Shown: positions 27,125 through 36,817, counted from the first letter of the stretch. The stretch is DNA of 64,000 nt from Corynebacterium freneyi (GCF_030408835.1 NZ_CP047357.1:1922001-1986000); one strand, 5' to 3'. Translations and numbers: made by a program. The notes: generated by a model not told the origin, from the letters alone.

Positions 27125-28561
27125 GTGCCCTTCAGGGAACCTGCCGACATAATCGACTTCATCGCCAACGAAGACGTCAAATTCGTTGACATCCGATTCA
27201 CGGATCTGCCGGGAACCGAACAGCACTTCACCATTCCCGCGTCCGAATTCGACGAAACGACCATGTCGGAGGGCCTCGCCTTCGACGGCTCGTCGATTCG
27301 CGGGTTCACGTCCGTCGACGAATCCGACATGACGCTGCTGCCGGACCTTTCCACCGCGCACATCGACCCGTTCCGGACCGCGAAGACCCTCAACATCAAG
27401 TTCTTCGTGCACGATCCGTTCACCCTCGAGCCGTTCTCGCGCGACCCGCGCAACATCGCCCGCAAGGCAGAGGAGTACCTGCGGTCCACCGGCATCGCCG
27501 ACACGTGCAACATCGGCGCCGAAGCCGAATTCTTCCTGTTCGACAAGGTCAGCTACTCCACCCAGACCCAAAACGGATTCTTCAAGGTCGATTCCGTGGA
27601 AGGCTGGTGGAATCGCAGCGCGGACACCAACCCGGACGGTACGCCGAATCTGGGATACAAAACCCGCATGACCGGCGGCTATTTCCCCGTCGCCCCGTAC
27701 GACCATTTCCAGAATCTGCGCGACGAAATCAGCCTGGAGCTGGAGGAATGCGGCTTCACGCTGGAGCGACAGCACCACGAGGTGTCCACCGCCGGCCAGC
27801 AGGAAATCAATTACCGCTTCAATTCCCTCCTCGCCGCGGCCGATGACATGCAGGTGTTCAAGTACGTCGTGCGCAACACCGCCTGGCGCGCCGGCAAGTC
27901 GGCGACCTTCATGCCCAAGCCGCTGAGCCGCGAGGCCGGTTCGGGCATGCACGCGCACCTGTCCCTGTGGAAGGACGGCAAGCCGCTGTTCTACAACGAG
28001 CACGGCTACGCCGGACTGTCGGACATGGCGCGCCACTTCATCGGCGGCATCCTGGACCACGCGGCCGCGCTCATCGCGTTCACCAACCCGACGATGAATT
28101 CGTACCGTCGGCTCATCCCCGGGTTCGAAGCCCCGACGAGCCTCGTCTACTCCCAGCGCAATCGGTCCGCGGCCATCCGCATCCCCATCACCGGCGCAAA
28201 CCCGAAGGCCAAGCGAATCGAGTTCCGCGCCCCCGACCCGACGGCCAACCCCTACCTGGCGTTTTCCGCGATGATGATGGCCGGTCTCGACGGCATCCGG
28301 AACCGCACCGAGCCCGGCGAGCCGCTCGACAAGGACATCTACGAACTTCCCCCCGAGGAAGCCGCCGGCATTCCGAACACGCCGCCGTCGCTGGCCCTGG
28401 CCCTCGACGCGCTCGAAGCCGATCACGAGTTCCTTCTGGAAGGCGACGTGTTCACCGAAGACGCCATCGAGGCGTACATCGAGTACAAACGAGAGTGCGA
28501 GATCGCGCCTTCGCTGCTCCACCCGACGCCGTTCGAGTACGAGATGTACTACGACGCGTAG
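27125..28561 (+). CDS. Second GlnA-type glutamine synthetase
   Basis: A second 478-residue type I glutamine synthetase, about three quarters identical by eye to the glnA product 2.7 kb upstream and of exactly the same length. All catalytic motifs are kept ([36 protein letters not shown]). So is Tyr406 in [11 protein letters not shown], so GlnE should act on it as well. Divergence lies in scattered surface positions (for example SREAGS for ADDNGS). The GTG start has AGAGGA ten bases upstream. The preceding 290 bases are unusually AT-rich just before the gene (TATATA). It is followed closely by an ornithine-cyclodeaminase-family gene, suggesting a specialised operon. Confidence 0.93.
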   Translation: MPFREPADIIDFIANEDVKFVDIRFTDLPGTEQHFTIPASEFDETTMSEGLAFDGSSIRGFTSVDESDMTLLPDLSTAHIDPFRTAKTLNIKFFVHDPFTLEPFSRDPRNIARKAEEYLRSTGIADTCNIGAEAEFFLFDKVSYSTQTQNGFFKVDSVEGWWNRSADTNPDGTPNLGYKTRMTGGYFPVAPYDHFQNLRDEISLELEECGFTLERQHHEVSTAGQQEINYRFNSLLAAADDMQVFKYVVRNTAWRAGKSATFMPKPLSREAGSGMHAHLSLWKDGKPLFYNEHGYAGLSDMARHFIGGILDHAAALIAFTNPTMNSYRRLIPGFEAPTSLVYSQRNRSAAIRIPITGANPKAKRIEFRAPDPTANPYLAFSAMMMAGLDGIRNRTEPGEPLDKDIYELPPEEAAGIPNTPPSLALALDALEADHEFLLEGDVFTEDAIEAYIEYKRECEIAPSLLHPTPFEYEMYYDA

Positions 28562-28606
28562 GCGCGCTCGCCGACAGCCCATAACCCGTTTATTCGAAAG
28601 GAACAC

Positions 28607-29770
28607 ATGACCGCTTCCCCGTATGAAGGCATGCCCCACATCGACTTCCTGTACCTGTCCGAGCCCGAGATGATCGAAGCCGGAGTCACCGACTCCGCCG
28701 CCTGTGTGGAAACCATGGAGGAAACGCTGATCCTCCTCGCAGACGGCGACTACCGCATGGCCGGTGCCTCGGCGAACTCGCACGGAGCGCAGATCAACTT
28801 CCCCTCCAACCCGGAGCATGAGGGAATGCCGGCCGACGGTCCGGACCGCCGATTCATGGCCATGCCGGCATACCTGGGCGGACGCTTCCGCGCGGCCGGC
28901 GTGAAGTGGTACGGCTCCAACGCGGAAAACCGCAACCACGAGCTGCCCCGTTCCATCCACGTCTTCGTGCTCAACGACGCCACCACCGGCGCCCCGATGG
29001 CGATCATGTCCGCCAACCTGCTGTCGGCGTACCGCACCGGTGCGGTGCCGGGCGTGGGCGTCAAGCACCTGGCCGTGCAGAACGCCGAGACCGTCGGCAT
29101 CATCGGCCCGGGCGTGATGAGCCGAACCATCTTCGATTCGGCCATCTCCCAGCGCCCCGGCATCAAGCACCTGAAGATCAAGGGCCGCTCCGCCGGTTCC
29201 ACCAACCGGGTGGCGGAGTACTTCCGCGAGAAGTACCCGCAGCTGGAGTCCGTCACCGTCGTCGACTCCGAGCGCGAGGCCATCGAGGGGTCGGACATCC
29301 TCATCGCCGGCACGTCGACGTCGCCCGACGGCCCCAGCGGCTTCCCCTACTTCAAGCGCGAGTGGATCAAGCCGGGCGCGCTCATCCTGTGCCCCGCCGC
29401 CGCCCGTTTCGACGATGACTTCATCACCTCCGACGAAGCCAACCTCGTCGTCGACTACACCGGCCTGTACGAGGAGTGGTTCAACGAAAACGGCCCCGAC
29501 GTCACCTACGAGCGTCTGCTGGGCATTCCCGGCAACCGTTGGTGGGACATGACGGAGGAGGGCACGCTGCCCAAGGACAAGCTGGTCAACATCGGCGACA
29601 TCGCCGCCGGCCGCGCCCCTGGCCGCACCGACGACGAGCAGATCTTCTGCTACTCCATCGGCGGCATGCCCGTCGAGGACGTCGCCTGGGCGTACGACGT
29701 GTACGAAAACGCCCGCGCCAAGGGCATCGGCACGACCCTCAACCTGTGGGACATGCCGGTCCTGCGCTAA
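28607..29770 (+). CDS. Ornithine cyclodeaminase / mu-crystallin family protein
   Basis: A 387-residue NAD(P)-binding protein of the ornithine cyclodeaminase family. The family core is visible: RFMAMPAYLGGRF, VKWYGSNAEN, SANLLSAYRTGAV, then the Rossmann glycine loop VGIIGPGVMSRT. It is longer than usual (about 330) because of an extended C-terminal region (ERLLGIPGNRWWDMTEEG). Members act on amino acids or imines, and some are annotated as a subunit of an amine oxidase, so ornithine need not be the substrate. A GAAAGGA site precedes the ATG. It lies 45 bases after the second glutamine synthetase and ends in a strong terminator, so the pair forms an operon. Confidence 0.85.
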   Translation: MTASPYEGMPHIDFLYLSEPEMIEAGVTDSAACVETMEETLILLADGDYRMAGASANSHGAQINFPSNPEHEGMPADGPDRRFMAMPAYLGGRFRAAGVKWYGSNAENRNHELPRSIHVFVLNDATTGAPMAIMSANLLSAYRTGAVPGVGVKHLAVQNAETVGIIGPGVMSRTIFDSAISQRPGIKHLKIKGRSAGSTNRVAEYFREKYPQLESVTVVDSEREAIEGSDILIAGTSTSPDGPSGFPYFKREWIKPGALILCPAAARFDDDFITSDEANLVVDYTGLYEEWFNENGPDVTYERLLGIPGNRWWDMTEEGTLPKDKLVNIGDIAAGRAPGRTDDEQIFCYSIGGMPVEDVAWAYDVYENARAKGIGTTLNLWDMPVLR

Positions 29771-29833
29771 CCCGCCGCAACGGCGCGCCCCACCCGGTGC
29801 GCCGTCTGCCCCGGCACCGCCGGGCTGCGACGA

Positions 29834-29871
29834 CGGCCGCCGCCTCAAAGTCGAGGCGGCGGCCGATTTTT
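29834..29871 (+). terminator. Intrinsic terminator after the cyclodeaminase-family gene
   Basis: A perfect 13-bp stem, CGGCCGCCGCCTC with GAGGCGGCGGCCG, has an AAAGTC loop followed by ATTTTTG. Confidence 0.92.
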
Positions 29872-29948
29872 GCTTCTTCCCTCCCCCGCTCCCACGCACC
29901 GGGGCACGCGGAATTTTCTCTCCCGCCCGCCCTACGGTGAGTCGCCCC

Positions 29949-31397
29949 CTACAGCGAGTCGCCGAAGTCCTCGCGGAACTTCGCCATCAGCGGCGTCACC
30001 CAGTCCTGCTTCGGGCGCATGCGGCCGTAGAAGAAGCGCAGGATCTCCGGCTCCTCCTCCCATTCCATGCCGCCGATCATGCGGCGGTTCTGGTACAGCC
30101 AGTCGAGGCGGTCGATGACGTAGTTGACCTGCGACAGGGTGAACACGCGGCGGGGCATGGCCAGGCGGACCAGCTCCATGTCGGCCAGCGGCTCGTTGCC
30201 TTCGGCGTCGCGCTGCTCCGACATGGTGCCGCGTTCCATGCCGCGCACGCCGGAGACCAGGTACAGGGCGGCGGCGAGCGCTCCGGCCGGGTACTGCTCC
30301 TGCGGGATGTGGTCGACGAACCGCATCGCGTCGACGTGGGCGCCCAGGCCGCCGGCGGGGGTGATCACCGGGATGTTGCGGCGGTCGAGTTCGGAGACCA
30401 TGAACTCGATGAACTGCGGGCCCTGGTTGATCATGTCCTCGTCCATGGTCTCGTCCAGGCCGACGGTGATGGCCTCCATTTCGCGGACGGACATGCCGCC
30501 GTAGGTGAGGAAGCCCTCGAACATGGGGACGTATCCGCGCATCTTCTTGTACGTTTCCTCGTCGCGGATGCAGATGCCGCCGCCCCGGCCGAAGCCGAGC
30601 TTGCGGGCGGAGAAGTACAGCACGTCGACGAGGTCGGCCATGGCCCGGGTGATCTCGCGGATCGACATGTCCTTGCACGCCTCTTCGCGGGTCTTGATGA
30701 AGTGCAGGTTGTCGGCCAGCAGCGATGCATCGAGGACCAGCGGCAGGGAATGCTCGCGGCAGGTTTCGGACACTTCGCGGAGGTTTTCCAGGGAGAACGG
30801 CTGGCCGCCGATGAGGTTGGTGCCGGCTTCCATGCGCACGTGGCTGATCGCCTCGGCGCCGCGTTCGGCGATGAGGTCGCGCAGCGCCTCGACGTCGAAG
30901 TTGCCCTTGAACGGGTGGTCGGAGGTGACCTCGAGGCCCTCTGGGCGGATGAGCTCCACGACTTCGCCGCCGTTGACGGTGATGTGCTGCTTGGTGGTGG
31001 TGAAGTGGTAGTTCATCGGGATGAGGGTGCCCGGGCGGATCATCGTCTGGCTGATGATGTTCTCCGCGGCCCGGCCCTGGTGGGCGGGAAGGAAGTACTC
31101 CATGCCGAAGATTTCGACGAGTTTGTCGTGCAGGCGCGTGTAGGTGGCGGAGCCGGCGTAGGCGTCGTCGGCCATGAGCATCGCGGCCTGCTGGTCCTGC
31201 GACATGGCGTTGACGCCGGAGTCGGTGAGCATGTCCAGGAACACGTCGGCGTTTTGCAGCAGGAAGGTGTTGAACCCGGCGGTTTCCAGCGCCTCGCGCC
31301 GCTGTTCGATCGGCAGCAGCGTCAGCTTCTGGATGATGCGCACCTTGTGCATCTCGAGGGGCAGCTGCTGGCCCCTGTAGAACTTCACCTTCGACAC
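29949..31397 (-). CDS. Tryptophanase / tyrosine phenol-lyase family PLP enzyme
   Basis: A 482-residue fold-type I PLP enzyme of the beta-eliminating lyase family. Recognisable blocks include GSATYTRLHDKLVEIFG, LPAHQGRAAENI, MNYHFTTTKQHI, GNFDVEALRDLI, LVLDASLLADNLHFIKTREE and the C-terminal RVFTLSQVNYVIDRL. The segment that should hold the PLP lysine reads FSARKLGFGRGGG instead of the usual S-GKKD-x-LVNIGG, so the exact substrate is uncertain. Indole release from tryptophan is possible but unproven. The GTG at 31397 is supported by an AGGAGT site seven bases upstream. It is convergent with the glutamine synthetase operon. Confidence 0.8.
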   Translation of the reverse strand: MSKVKFYRGQQLPLEMHKVRIIQKLTLLPIEQRREALETAGFNTFLLQNADVFLDMLTDSGVNAMSQDQQAAMLMADDAYAGSATYTRLHDKLVEIFGMEYFLPAHQGRAAENIISQTMIRPGTLIPMNYHFTTTKQHITVNGGEVVELIRPEGLEVTSDHPFKGNFDVEALRDLIAERGAEAISHVRMEAGTNLIGGQPFSLENLREVSETCREHSLPLVLDASLLADNLHFIKTREEACKDMSIREITRAMADLVDVLYFSARKLGFGRGGGICIRDEETYKKMRGYVPMFEGFLTYGGMSVREMEAITVGLDETMDEDMINQGPQFIEFMVSELDRRNIPVITPAGGLGAHVDAMRFVDHIPQEQYPAGALAAALYLVSGVRGMERGTMSEQRDAEGNEPLADMELVRLAMPRRVFTLSQVNYVIDRLDWLYQNRRMIGGMEWEEEPEILRFFYGRMRPKQDWVTPLMAKFREDFGDSL

Positions 31398-31726
31398 GTC
31401 CGGGACTCCTTCGGAAAATAGGTTTGTGCTGGCGTGGTCCGGCACCTTGCCCATCATCCCATGACGTCGGTGGATTCCCCCGTCGGGGTGACGTGGATTG
31501 CCGTTGCTTGACGACGTATCGGTCGGGGAACTCGAGACACGAACGGGTAACGATCGTGCGTCCATCCGGGAACAATGGCTTGCGCCGATGGTGCATCTCG
31601 TACACCCTGGGTTGAGGAGCAATTCTGCAGCCCCTGCGGCGCACCGTTTTTCCGGTGGCCGTCGCAAAGCGGAGAAGCTCCCGGACAATTTACGAACCTC
31701 ACCCACGACAAGACCAGGAGAACGAC
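31398..31726. other. Divergent intergenic region before the LGFP lipoprotein
   Basis: These 329 bases hold the promoters for the tryptophanase-family gene and the lipoprotein. One GCTTGACGACG motif (31507-31517) and one GCTTTGCGACG relative on the minus strand (31660-31670) are present. No gene was found. Confidence 0.5.
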
Positions 31727-32296
31727 ATGCGCAAGACCTCCATCACCCGCACTTCCGCCGCGATTTTCGGCGCCACCCTGCTGCTCGGCGCGGCTGCGTG
31801 CTCGACCGACGAGGCCAAGGACAACGCGAACAAGGCCACCGACGCCGTCGAGTCGGCCGTCAACGACGCCACCGCCGGCCAGGACTCGGGCGAGTCGACC
31901 GCCGCCGAGGGCGAGGGCTCCGAGGGCATGGATGATGAGGGCGCCGCCGATGACGCCGCCGGCGAGGACGTCGCCGAGACCGACCTGCCCGGCGAGGTCA
32001 CCGAGGCCGCCGAGGCCGCGAACCTGGGCGCGTTCAAGTCCGCCGAGAAGGTCGGCGACAACGTCCTCGCCGAGTTCGACAACGGCTGGGTCGTCTCCTC
32101 CCCCGATGGCGGCACCCACCCGATCGTCGGCAAGATCGGCGAGACCTGGAACGCCGACGGCGCCCTGGACAACGAGGTCGGCCTGCCCACCGACGGCGAG
32201 AAGGAGATCGAGGGCGGCTGGGAGCAGCCGTTCACCAACGGCACCATCCAGTGGACCCAGGACGAGGACGGCCAGTTCTCCGCCAAGTACATGTAA
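31727..32296 (+). CDS. Lipoprotein with LGFP-like repeats
   Basis: A 189-residue secreted lipoprotein. The signal peptide ends in lipobox LGAAAC (Cys25). Residues 26-95 are a low-complexity Ala/Asp/Glu linker. The C-terminal 95 residues contain LGFP-like repeats (NEVGLPTDGEKEIEGGWEQP, then FTNGTIQWTQDEDG), a module thought to bind the arabinogalactan or peptidoglycan layer in mycolic-acid bacteria. The ATG at 31727 is preceded by CCAGGAG at a good distance. It is likely anchored outside the membrane in the cell envelope. Confidence 0.85.
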   Translation: MRKTSITRTSAAIFGATLLLGAAACSTDEAKDNANKATDAVESAVNDATAGQDSGESTAAEGEGSEGMDDEGAADDAAGEDVAETDLPGEVTEAAEAANLGAFKSAEKVGDNVLAEFDNGWVVSSPDGGTHPIVGKIGETWNADGALDNEVGLPTDGEKEIEGGWEQPFTNGTIQWTQDEDGQFSAKYM

Positions 32297-32380
32297 CCGG
32301 CCGGTGCACGTGCGCGCAGGCGTGAACGTGCATCCCGATTGAGAAGCGGGCGCCATGTCGGCGCCCGCTTTTTCATGCCC

Positions 32381-33571
32381 TCAGCGCGGCGCCGGATCAC
32401 GGAGGAACAGCGCCAACGACGCCCAGATCGCAGGATTGTCCGCCGGATGCCCGCCGGCGTCCCAGGCGCGGGCCCGCTCGACCTGCCAATCCAACAGGTG
32501 CCGGACCGGATCGGAATCGGCGAACGCTTCCGCCACGGCGACGGCGAATTCCATCAGGGGGTTCCGGCCGCCGAGGTCACCACCCATGCGCTTTTCCGAG
32601 TCACCGCCGACGTCCACGCCCGCGCCCGGGGTTTCGTACTCTTCGACGAATGCCGCCAACGCCGCCGTCGTCGGCAGCGTCCACGTGCTCGCCGCGACCA
32701 ACTCCGCGCCGCAGGACACCGCCGTCATGGCCAGGCCGAACGGTTCGGGATGGCGCAGATCCGTGCCGGCGCCGCAGCCGATCAGTCCGACGCGCCTCGG
32801 CGCCCGCCATCCCGCGCGCAGCAGATCGCCGGCGCTGACGGGCGTGGTCAGGTGCATCGTCGTCGACTCGCCCGACGCCTTTTCCGCTCCCGCCGCCGAG
32901 ACGTGGCCGACGAAAAGAAATGATTCGGCGGTGGCGCAGGCGTCGTAAAGCCAATCCGCGTCCAACCGCAGCCCCGGCTCCCCCAATGCGGACCCGTCCC
33001 CCGCGCCCGGCCCGAGAACCGGCCGCATGCCCGGCGCCGCCGGATCGAGTGCGATGATGCTGCCGTCCCCGTCATGGGGCGCACGCGCCTGCACGGTGAT
33101 CGACGCCGGCACGCCGACGACCACGTCGATGAGCTCGCCGAGCATCCGTCGCTCCGGCCCCACCCGCAGCGCCGACCACGGCACCCGCGCCAGCGACGGG
33201 CTCGGTTCGATGACCAGGCGGTCGTGGCCGGCCAGACGCGCGGGCAGCTCCGGCGGCAGCAACACGTCCGCGAGCTGGGAGAAATACGTCGCGGTGTCTC
33301 CCGGCGAACGAAACGCCCCGTCGCGCAGCGTCCGCCGCACCGCCTGTTCCTCCGACTCGTCGCCCACCGGGTCCGGCAGCGACCGGTCGAAGGAGTCGCG
33401 GACGAGTCCGAGGAATTCCGCCCGCAACCGCACCGCCCCGGGGTGGCCCGGAACGGCGATGCCCCGCGCCCCCGCCTCCACGGGGTCCGGGTGCGGGACG
33501 ACCTGGTTTCCGCCCTCGACGTGCCAGCCGACGTAGCCGTTGACGGCCTCGGCGAACGTGAGCCTGTGCAT
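32381..33571 (-). CDS. CHAT-domain protein (caspase-like peptidase fold)
   Basis: A 396-residue protein whose second half resembles a CHAT domain, a caspase/separase-like cysteine peptidase module. The likely catalytic dyad is His223 in LFVGHVSAAG and Cys266 in GLIGCGAGTD. Upstream are the usual strands, RLVIEPSPSLARVPWSALRV split over about residues 118-140, and a downstream ELVAASTWTLP strand. The N-terminal 110 residues show no known domain. There are no TPR repeats in the same chain; a helical-repeat protein is encoded 3.2 kb away. CHAT proteases often act in programmed responses triggered by partner proteins. The substrate is unknown, and the dyad spacing (43 residues) is on the short side. 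Confidence 0.75.
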   Translation of the reverse strand: MHRLTFAEAVNGYVGWHVEGGNQVVPHPDPVEAGARGIAVPGHPGAVRLRAEFLGLVRDSFDRSLPDPVGDESEEQAVRRTLRDGAFRSPGDTATYFSQLADVLLPPELPARLAGHDRLVIEPSPSLARVPWSALRVGPERRMLGELIDVVVGVPASITVQARAPHDGDGSIIALDPAAPGMRPVLGPGAGDGSALGEPGLRLDADWLYDACATAESFLFVGHVSAAGAEKASGESTTMHLTTPVSAGDLLRAGWRAPRRVGLIGCGAGTDLRHPEPFGLAMTAVSCGAELVAASTWTLPTTAALAAFVEEYETPGAGVDVGGDSEKRMGGDLGGRNPLMEFAVAVAEAFADSDPVRHLLDWQVERARAWDAGGHPADNPAIWASLALFLRDPAPR

Positions 33572-33637
33572 GTGGCCACCTTAAACGCGCGACGCCCGCC
33601 GAGCACGGGCTCGCGGGCGGTGGGGTCGCGCCGTCGG

Positions 33638-34123
33638 TTACGGGCAGGTGACCTTCATCTCGAAGGACTTCTCGGTCGGGCCGGCCATGGGGTCGTTGAT
33701 GTCGGCGGCGGTGACGGTGCCGGTGATCTCGTACGTGTCGCCGTCCTTGGTGGCGGTGGCCTCGTTGCCCGGCACGCCCGGCGCGTAGGCCAGGGCCTCG
33801 CCGGACTCCAAGGAGCCCAGGCCGACGGCTTCGACGGTGAGGCTCTCGGCGTCGAGCACCGCGGAGACGCCGCTGGCCTCGGCGGTGTTCTGCGAGCCGA
33901 TGGCGATGTTCATCTTGCCGCCCTCCTCGGCGCAGACGACTGCGGCGTCGGTGATCTCGAGGGCTTCGCCGTCGACGGTGACGCTCCATTCGGCGTTGCC
34001 GGAGGCGTCGATGCCCTGTGCCTTCTCGGCGGCGTCTCCGCCTCCGGTGCAGGCGACGAGGCCGGTGCCCAGGGCCAGGACGGTGGCGGCGGAAGCGGCG
34101 TACTTGATGAACGAGCGGGACAT
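33638..34123 (-). CDS. LpqH-like (19-kDa antigen family) lipoprotein
   Basis: A 161-residue lipoprotein. Signal peptide with lipobox LVAC (Cys25), then a beta-rich domain of the mycobacterial 19-kDa lipoprotein antigen family. The aligned blocks are DAAVVCAEEGGKMNIAIGSQ, the VGLG element, EATATKDGDTYEITGTVT and the ending FEMKVTCP. Two cysteines (in VVCAEEGG and VTCP) are placed to form the family's disulfide. GAGGAGAA precedes the ATG. It is exported and lipid-anchored; a role in the envelope is known for relatives but not defined. It lies between the CHAT gene and two unrecognised genes, all on the minus strand. Confidence 0.85.
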   Translation of the reverse strand: MSRSFIKYAASAATVLALGTGLVACTGGGDAAEKAQGIDASGNAEWSVTVDGEALEITDAAVVCAEEGGKMNIAIGSQNTAEASGVSAVLDAESLTVEAVGLGSLESGEALAYAPGVPGNEATATKDGDTYEITGTVTAADINDPMAGPTEKSFEMKVTCP

Positions 34124-34286
34124 TGTTCTTCTCCTCAGGTCTGCCGGAGACTTCGTGGTCTTCCGGTGTCTTCCCCGGCGCCTCTGTGGCGTTGCCGGTG
34201 ACCTGAAGGTATGTCGCGCCTGGGGCCTACCGATCACGAAAAGCACGTCCCCGGTTTACAAAAGACCTGGTCGGAGGGGTTCGCCT

Positions 34287-35399
34287 TTACCTCGACAGGC
34301 GCGCCGCGAGCTTTTCGACGACGAACGCCGCACCCGATTCGGCCGCCTCTGCGGTGCCGCGCGCGAGTTCCAGGCGGGTGGCCGCGAAGTCGCGTACCCG
34401 GTCGCGCACGTCGGGGGTTTCGGCCCCATCGCCGGCCGGGTCGACTGCACCGACGCGCACGTCGACGTCGTTGGCGTCGAGCGCCCAGGCGTCGGCGGCG
34501 TCCATGTCGACGGTCAGCACCGCCACGCCATCGGCGTCGAGTCGTCCGGCCACGTCCACGTCGCCGACGGTCGCGTGTACGGCGATGCCCGTCGCATCGG
34601 CGCCGCCGACCAATGCGGCGCGCACGGTGAGCTCCACCGTTTCGGCTGCGTCCAGGGTCCAGGACACCGCGCTTTCCGACGAGTCCAGCGTCCCGGCCGG
34701 AACGCCCCGCCACTCATGGGAGGCCGTCCCGGCGGCCATGGCGTCGTCGTCGGCGTCGCGGCGACCACCGGCGACGAGCGCGTAGTCGTCGCGCCACATG
34801 CCGCTGCGCTCGGGTGCGGGTTCCTCCATGAGCTCGAGGGCCGCATGCGCCACCTCGCGGACCTCCGGGTCGAGGGAGCCGGCCCGCTGGCGCAGCCCCT
34901 CGGCATGCGCGCGCAGACCGGCGAGCTCCGGGCCGTCGACGGCATCGGCGCCGTCGGCGAGCACGTCGTCGAGGTCCGCAGCCGACAGCGCCAACTCGGC
35001 GTGCAGCAACACCCCGTCGAGCGCGGCGACGCCGTCGATGGGGCTGGCCGGCCACCACGCCCGCAGCCAGTGGCCATGGGCCATGCGCCGCAGATCGGCG
35101 AGCAATTCGCCGTCCCACTCCACGTCGACGGCCACCGCCGCAGCGCCCTCCGCCAACTTCGCCGGGCCCGCCGCATGGGCGATGACGGCGGCATGCCCGC
35201 GTTCGCCGATCAACCGCCACAACCAGTCGCACTCGGCCGGATCGGTGATGGTCAGCGTCGGAAAGCAAGGTCCGCCGACCTGCCACTCCAGAACCGCCCC
35301 ACGCGCCTGAACCGCCTGGACCAGCGGCGGCGGGCCGGCCACCGGCTCGCCGAGGACGTGCAGCGCCTCGACGTGGGAGAACTCGAGTCGATCGGTCAT
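34287..35399 (-). CDS. Unrecognised 370-residue cytoplasmic protein
   Basis: A 370-residue acidic, alanine-rich protein without signal peptide or membrane segments. I recognise no domain. Notable segments are TITDPAECDWLWRLIGERGH near residue 55 and MAHGHWLRAWWPASPIDGVAALDG near 105-130; a C-terminal third (about 240-330) rich in Val/Asp suggests beta structure. Its ATG overlaps the TGA of the preceding gene (ATGA), so the two are translationally coupled and probably act together. Codon use is like the neighbours, so recent import is not obvious. Confidence 0.7.
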   Translation of the reverse strand: MTDRLEFSHVEALHVLGEPVAGPPPLVQAVQARGAVLEWQVGGPCFPTLTITDPAECDWLWRLIGERGHAAVIAHAAGPAKLAEGAAAVAVDVEWDGELLADLRRMAHGHWLRAWWPASPIDGVAALDGVLLHAELALSAADLDDVLADGADAVDGPELAGLRAHAEGLRQRAGSLDPEVREVAHAALELMEEPAPERSGMWRDDYALVAGGRRDADDDAMAAGTASHEWRGVPAGTLDSSESAVSWTLDAAETVELTVRAALVGGADATGIAVHATVGDVDVAGRLDADGVAVLTVDMDAADAWALDANDVDVRVGAVDPAGDGAETPDVRDRVRDFAATRLELARGTAEAAESGAAFVVEKLAARLSR

Positions 35400-36802
35400 G
35401 CCGCGGCCTCCAACGCCGTGCGGATGAGCTGACGATGGTCGTAGACCACCGATCGCGTCACCCCGGACAACAGCTCGCGGGCCTCGTCGGCGTCGACGGG
35501 TTCGCGCCCCAGCACATCGAGACCGTGAAGCCGCGGCCACAGGCGGTTGAGGTACGGCTCGTGGAACTCGGCGAGCTGCGCGACCACCCGCTCCTGACGC
35601 GCATCGACGGCGCCGCCCTGCACCAGCAACCGGCGCACGTGCATGATGTACGCCTCCTTGCGCAGCCGGGCCTGCAACTCGCGGATCAGGCGCGGCCCCT
35701 CGGGCAGCCCGCGGTTGAGCGGCTGCAGACCGGCGGCCACCGCGATGCCGGTGAGGAACGTGATGTGCGCGCCCTCCCCCGAAAGGCCGAACGGCGCGAG
35801 TACCCGGGCGACCTCGTCGGCGACGAAATCCGCCACGCCGTCGCCTCCATCGTCGCACCCCCAGCCGCCGATGTCGCCGACATCGCCATGCTCCCGGATG
35901 CGCCGCAGCGCCGACCGGCACCGCGAATCCACCGAACGATCCAGAACCCGCCCGCCATCGCCGACCAGCGGCGGCGGAGCCGACGGATCCGAGACCGACA
36001 ACGCCACGTCGGATTCCGGGGACTCGAAGGCGGCCAGGAAATCGGCGACCACCCCGCCCCGCGACCGCAGGGCCAGCCCCGCCTCCGCGCACGCCCCCGA
36101 CTCCACCAGCGCGTCCCACGACGGAGCCGCGGATTCCGCTTCGTCGAGAAGCATCCACGTCTCGTCGGCGAGGACGGCGAAATCGGGGTCGTCCGGGCAC
36201 TCTCCCTTCCCCGCCCCATCGGCGCCGGTCTCCCCGCCACCGGGCTGCCCGCCACCGGTCGTCCACTCGTCGGCGAGCTGCCCGGCAATCGCGTCGGCGA
36301 CCCCCGGCGCCGCCAGATGCGCCGCGATGTCGGCGGCGGTGACCTCGGCGGAATGAATCTCGGACAGCACCGCATCGCACTTGGCGGCGACCTCCCCGGC
36401 ATCGAGGTCGCCCGGCGCGCCGCGCATCACCGCCAACTCATGGGCCCGGGGAAAGTACAGCTCCTGGGCGTTTCCCTCCGTGATGCCCCGGCGCCTGCGG
36501 GCCCGCCGCAGCTCCAGAAACCACGCCGACGCGTCGGAAAGCCGGACTCGATTGTCCGCGAGCAACGCGGTGAGATCCGCGGCGGCCGCGTCGTCGAGAA
36601 GCGGGGCCGCCAAATGCGGGCGCAACCGGGGCCGGATGATCAACGGATCGATGAGGCACTTCACCGCCCGCGCCACCGGCTGGCCCGCCTTGTTGCACAA
36701 CGCCGGCGCGTCGATGGCCGCCCGCGACCAGCACTCCGCCAGCACGAGCGTCCGGGGTCTCCCCCCGACGGCGACGTCGACCACCTTGCGCGCCCTTTCC
36801 AT
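35396..36802 (-). CDS. Unrecognised 468-residue protein, coupled to the next gene
   Basis: A 468-residue protein with no membrane segment or motif I can name. The N-terminal 190 residues are mostly helical, with a basic patch [14 protein letters not shown] near 100 and YFPRAHELAVMRG after it. A Gly/Asp-rich linker lies near 188-210. The C-terminal half has QARLRKEAYIMHVRRLLVQGG and a conserved-looking end. It starts only 15 bases from the divergent helical-repeat gene, so both starts must share one control region, and it overlaps the following gene by ATGA. This points to a three-gene functional unit. Function unknown. Confidence 0.7.
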   Translation of the reverse strand: MERARKVVDVAVGGRPRTLVLAECWSRAAIDAPALCNKAGQPVARAVKCLIDPLIIRPRLRPHLAAPLLDDAAAADLTALLADNRVRLSDASAWFLELRRARRRRGITEGNAQELYFPRAHELAVMRGAPGDLDAGEVAAKCDAVLSEIHSAEVTAADIAAHLAAPGVADAIAGQLADEWTTGGGQPGGGETGADGAGKGECPDDPDFAVLADETWMLLDEAESAAPSWDALVESGACAEAGLALRSRGGVVADFLAAFESPESDVALSVSDPSAPPPLVGDGGRVLDRSVDSRCRSALRRIREHGDVGDIGGWGCDDGGDGVADFVADEVARVLAPFGLSGEGAHITFLTGIAVAAGLQPLNRGLPEGPRLIRELQARLRKEAYIMHVRRLLVQGGAVDARQERVVAQLAEFHEPYLNRLWPRLHGLDVLGREPVDADEARELLSGVTRSVVYDHRQLIRTALEAAA

Positions 36803-36817
36803 GGGATCGTTTCCTCC

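Noticed and set aside
27119..29899. A 926-codon frame opposite the second glutamine synthetase
   Set aside because: The plus strand has two convincing enzymes with ribosome sites and a terminator.
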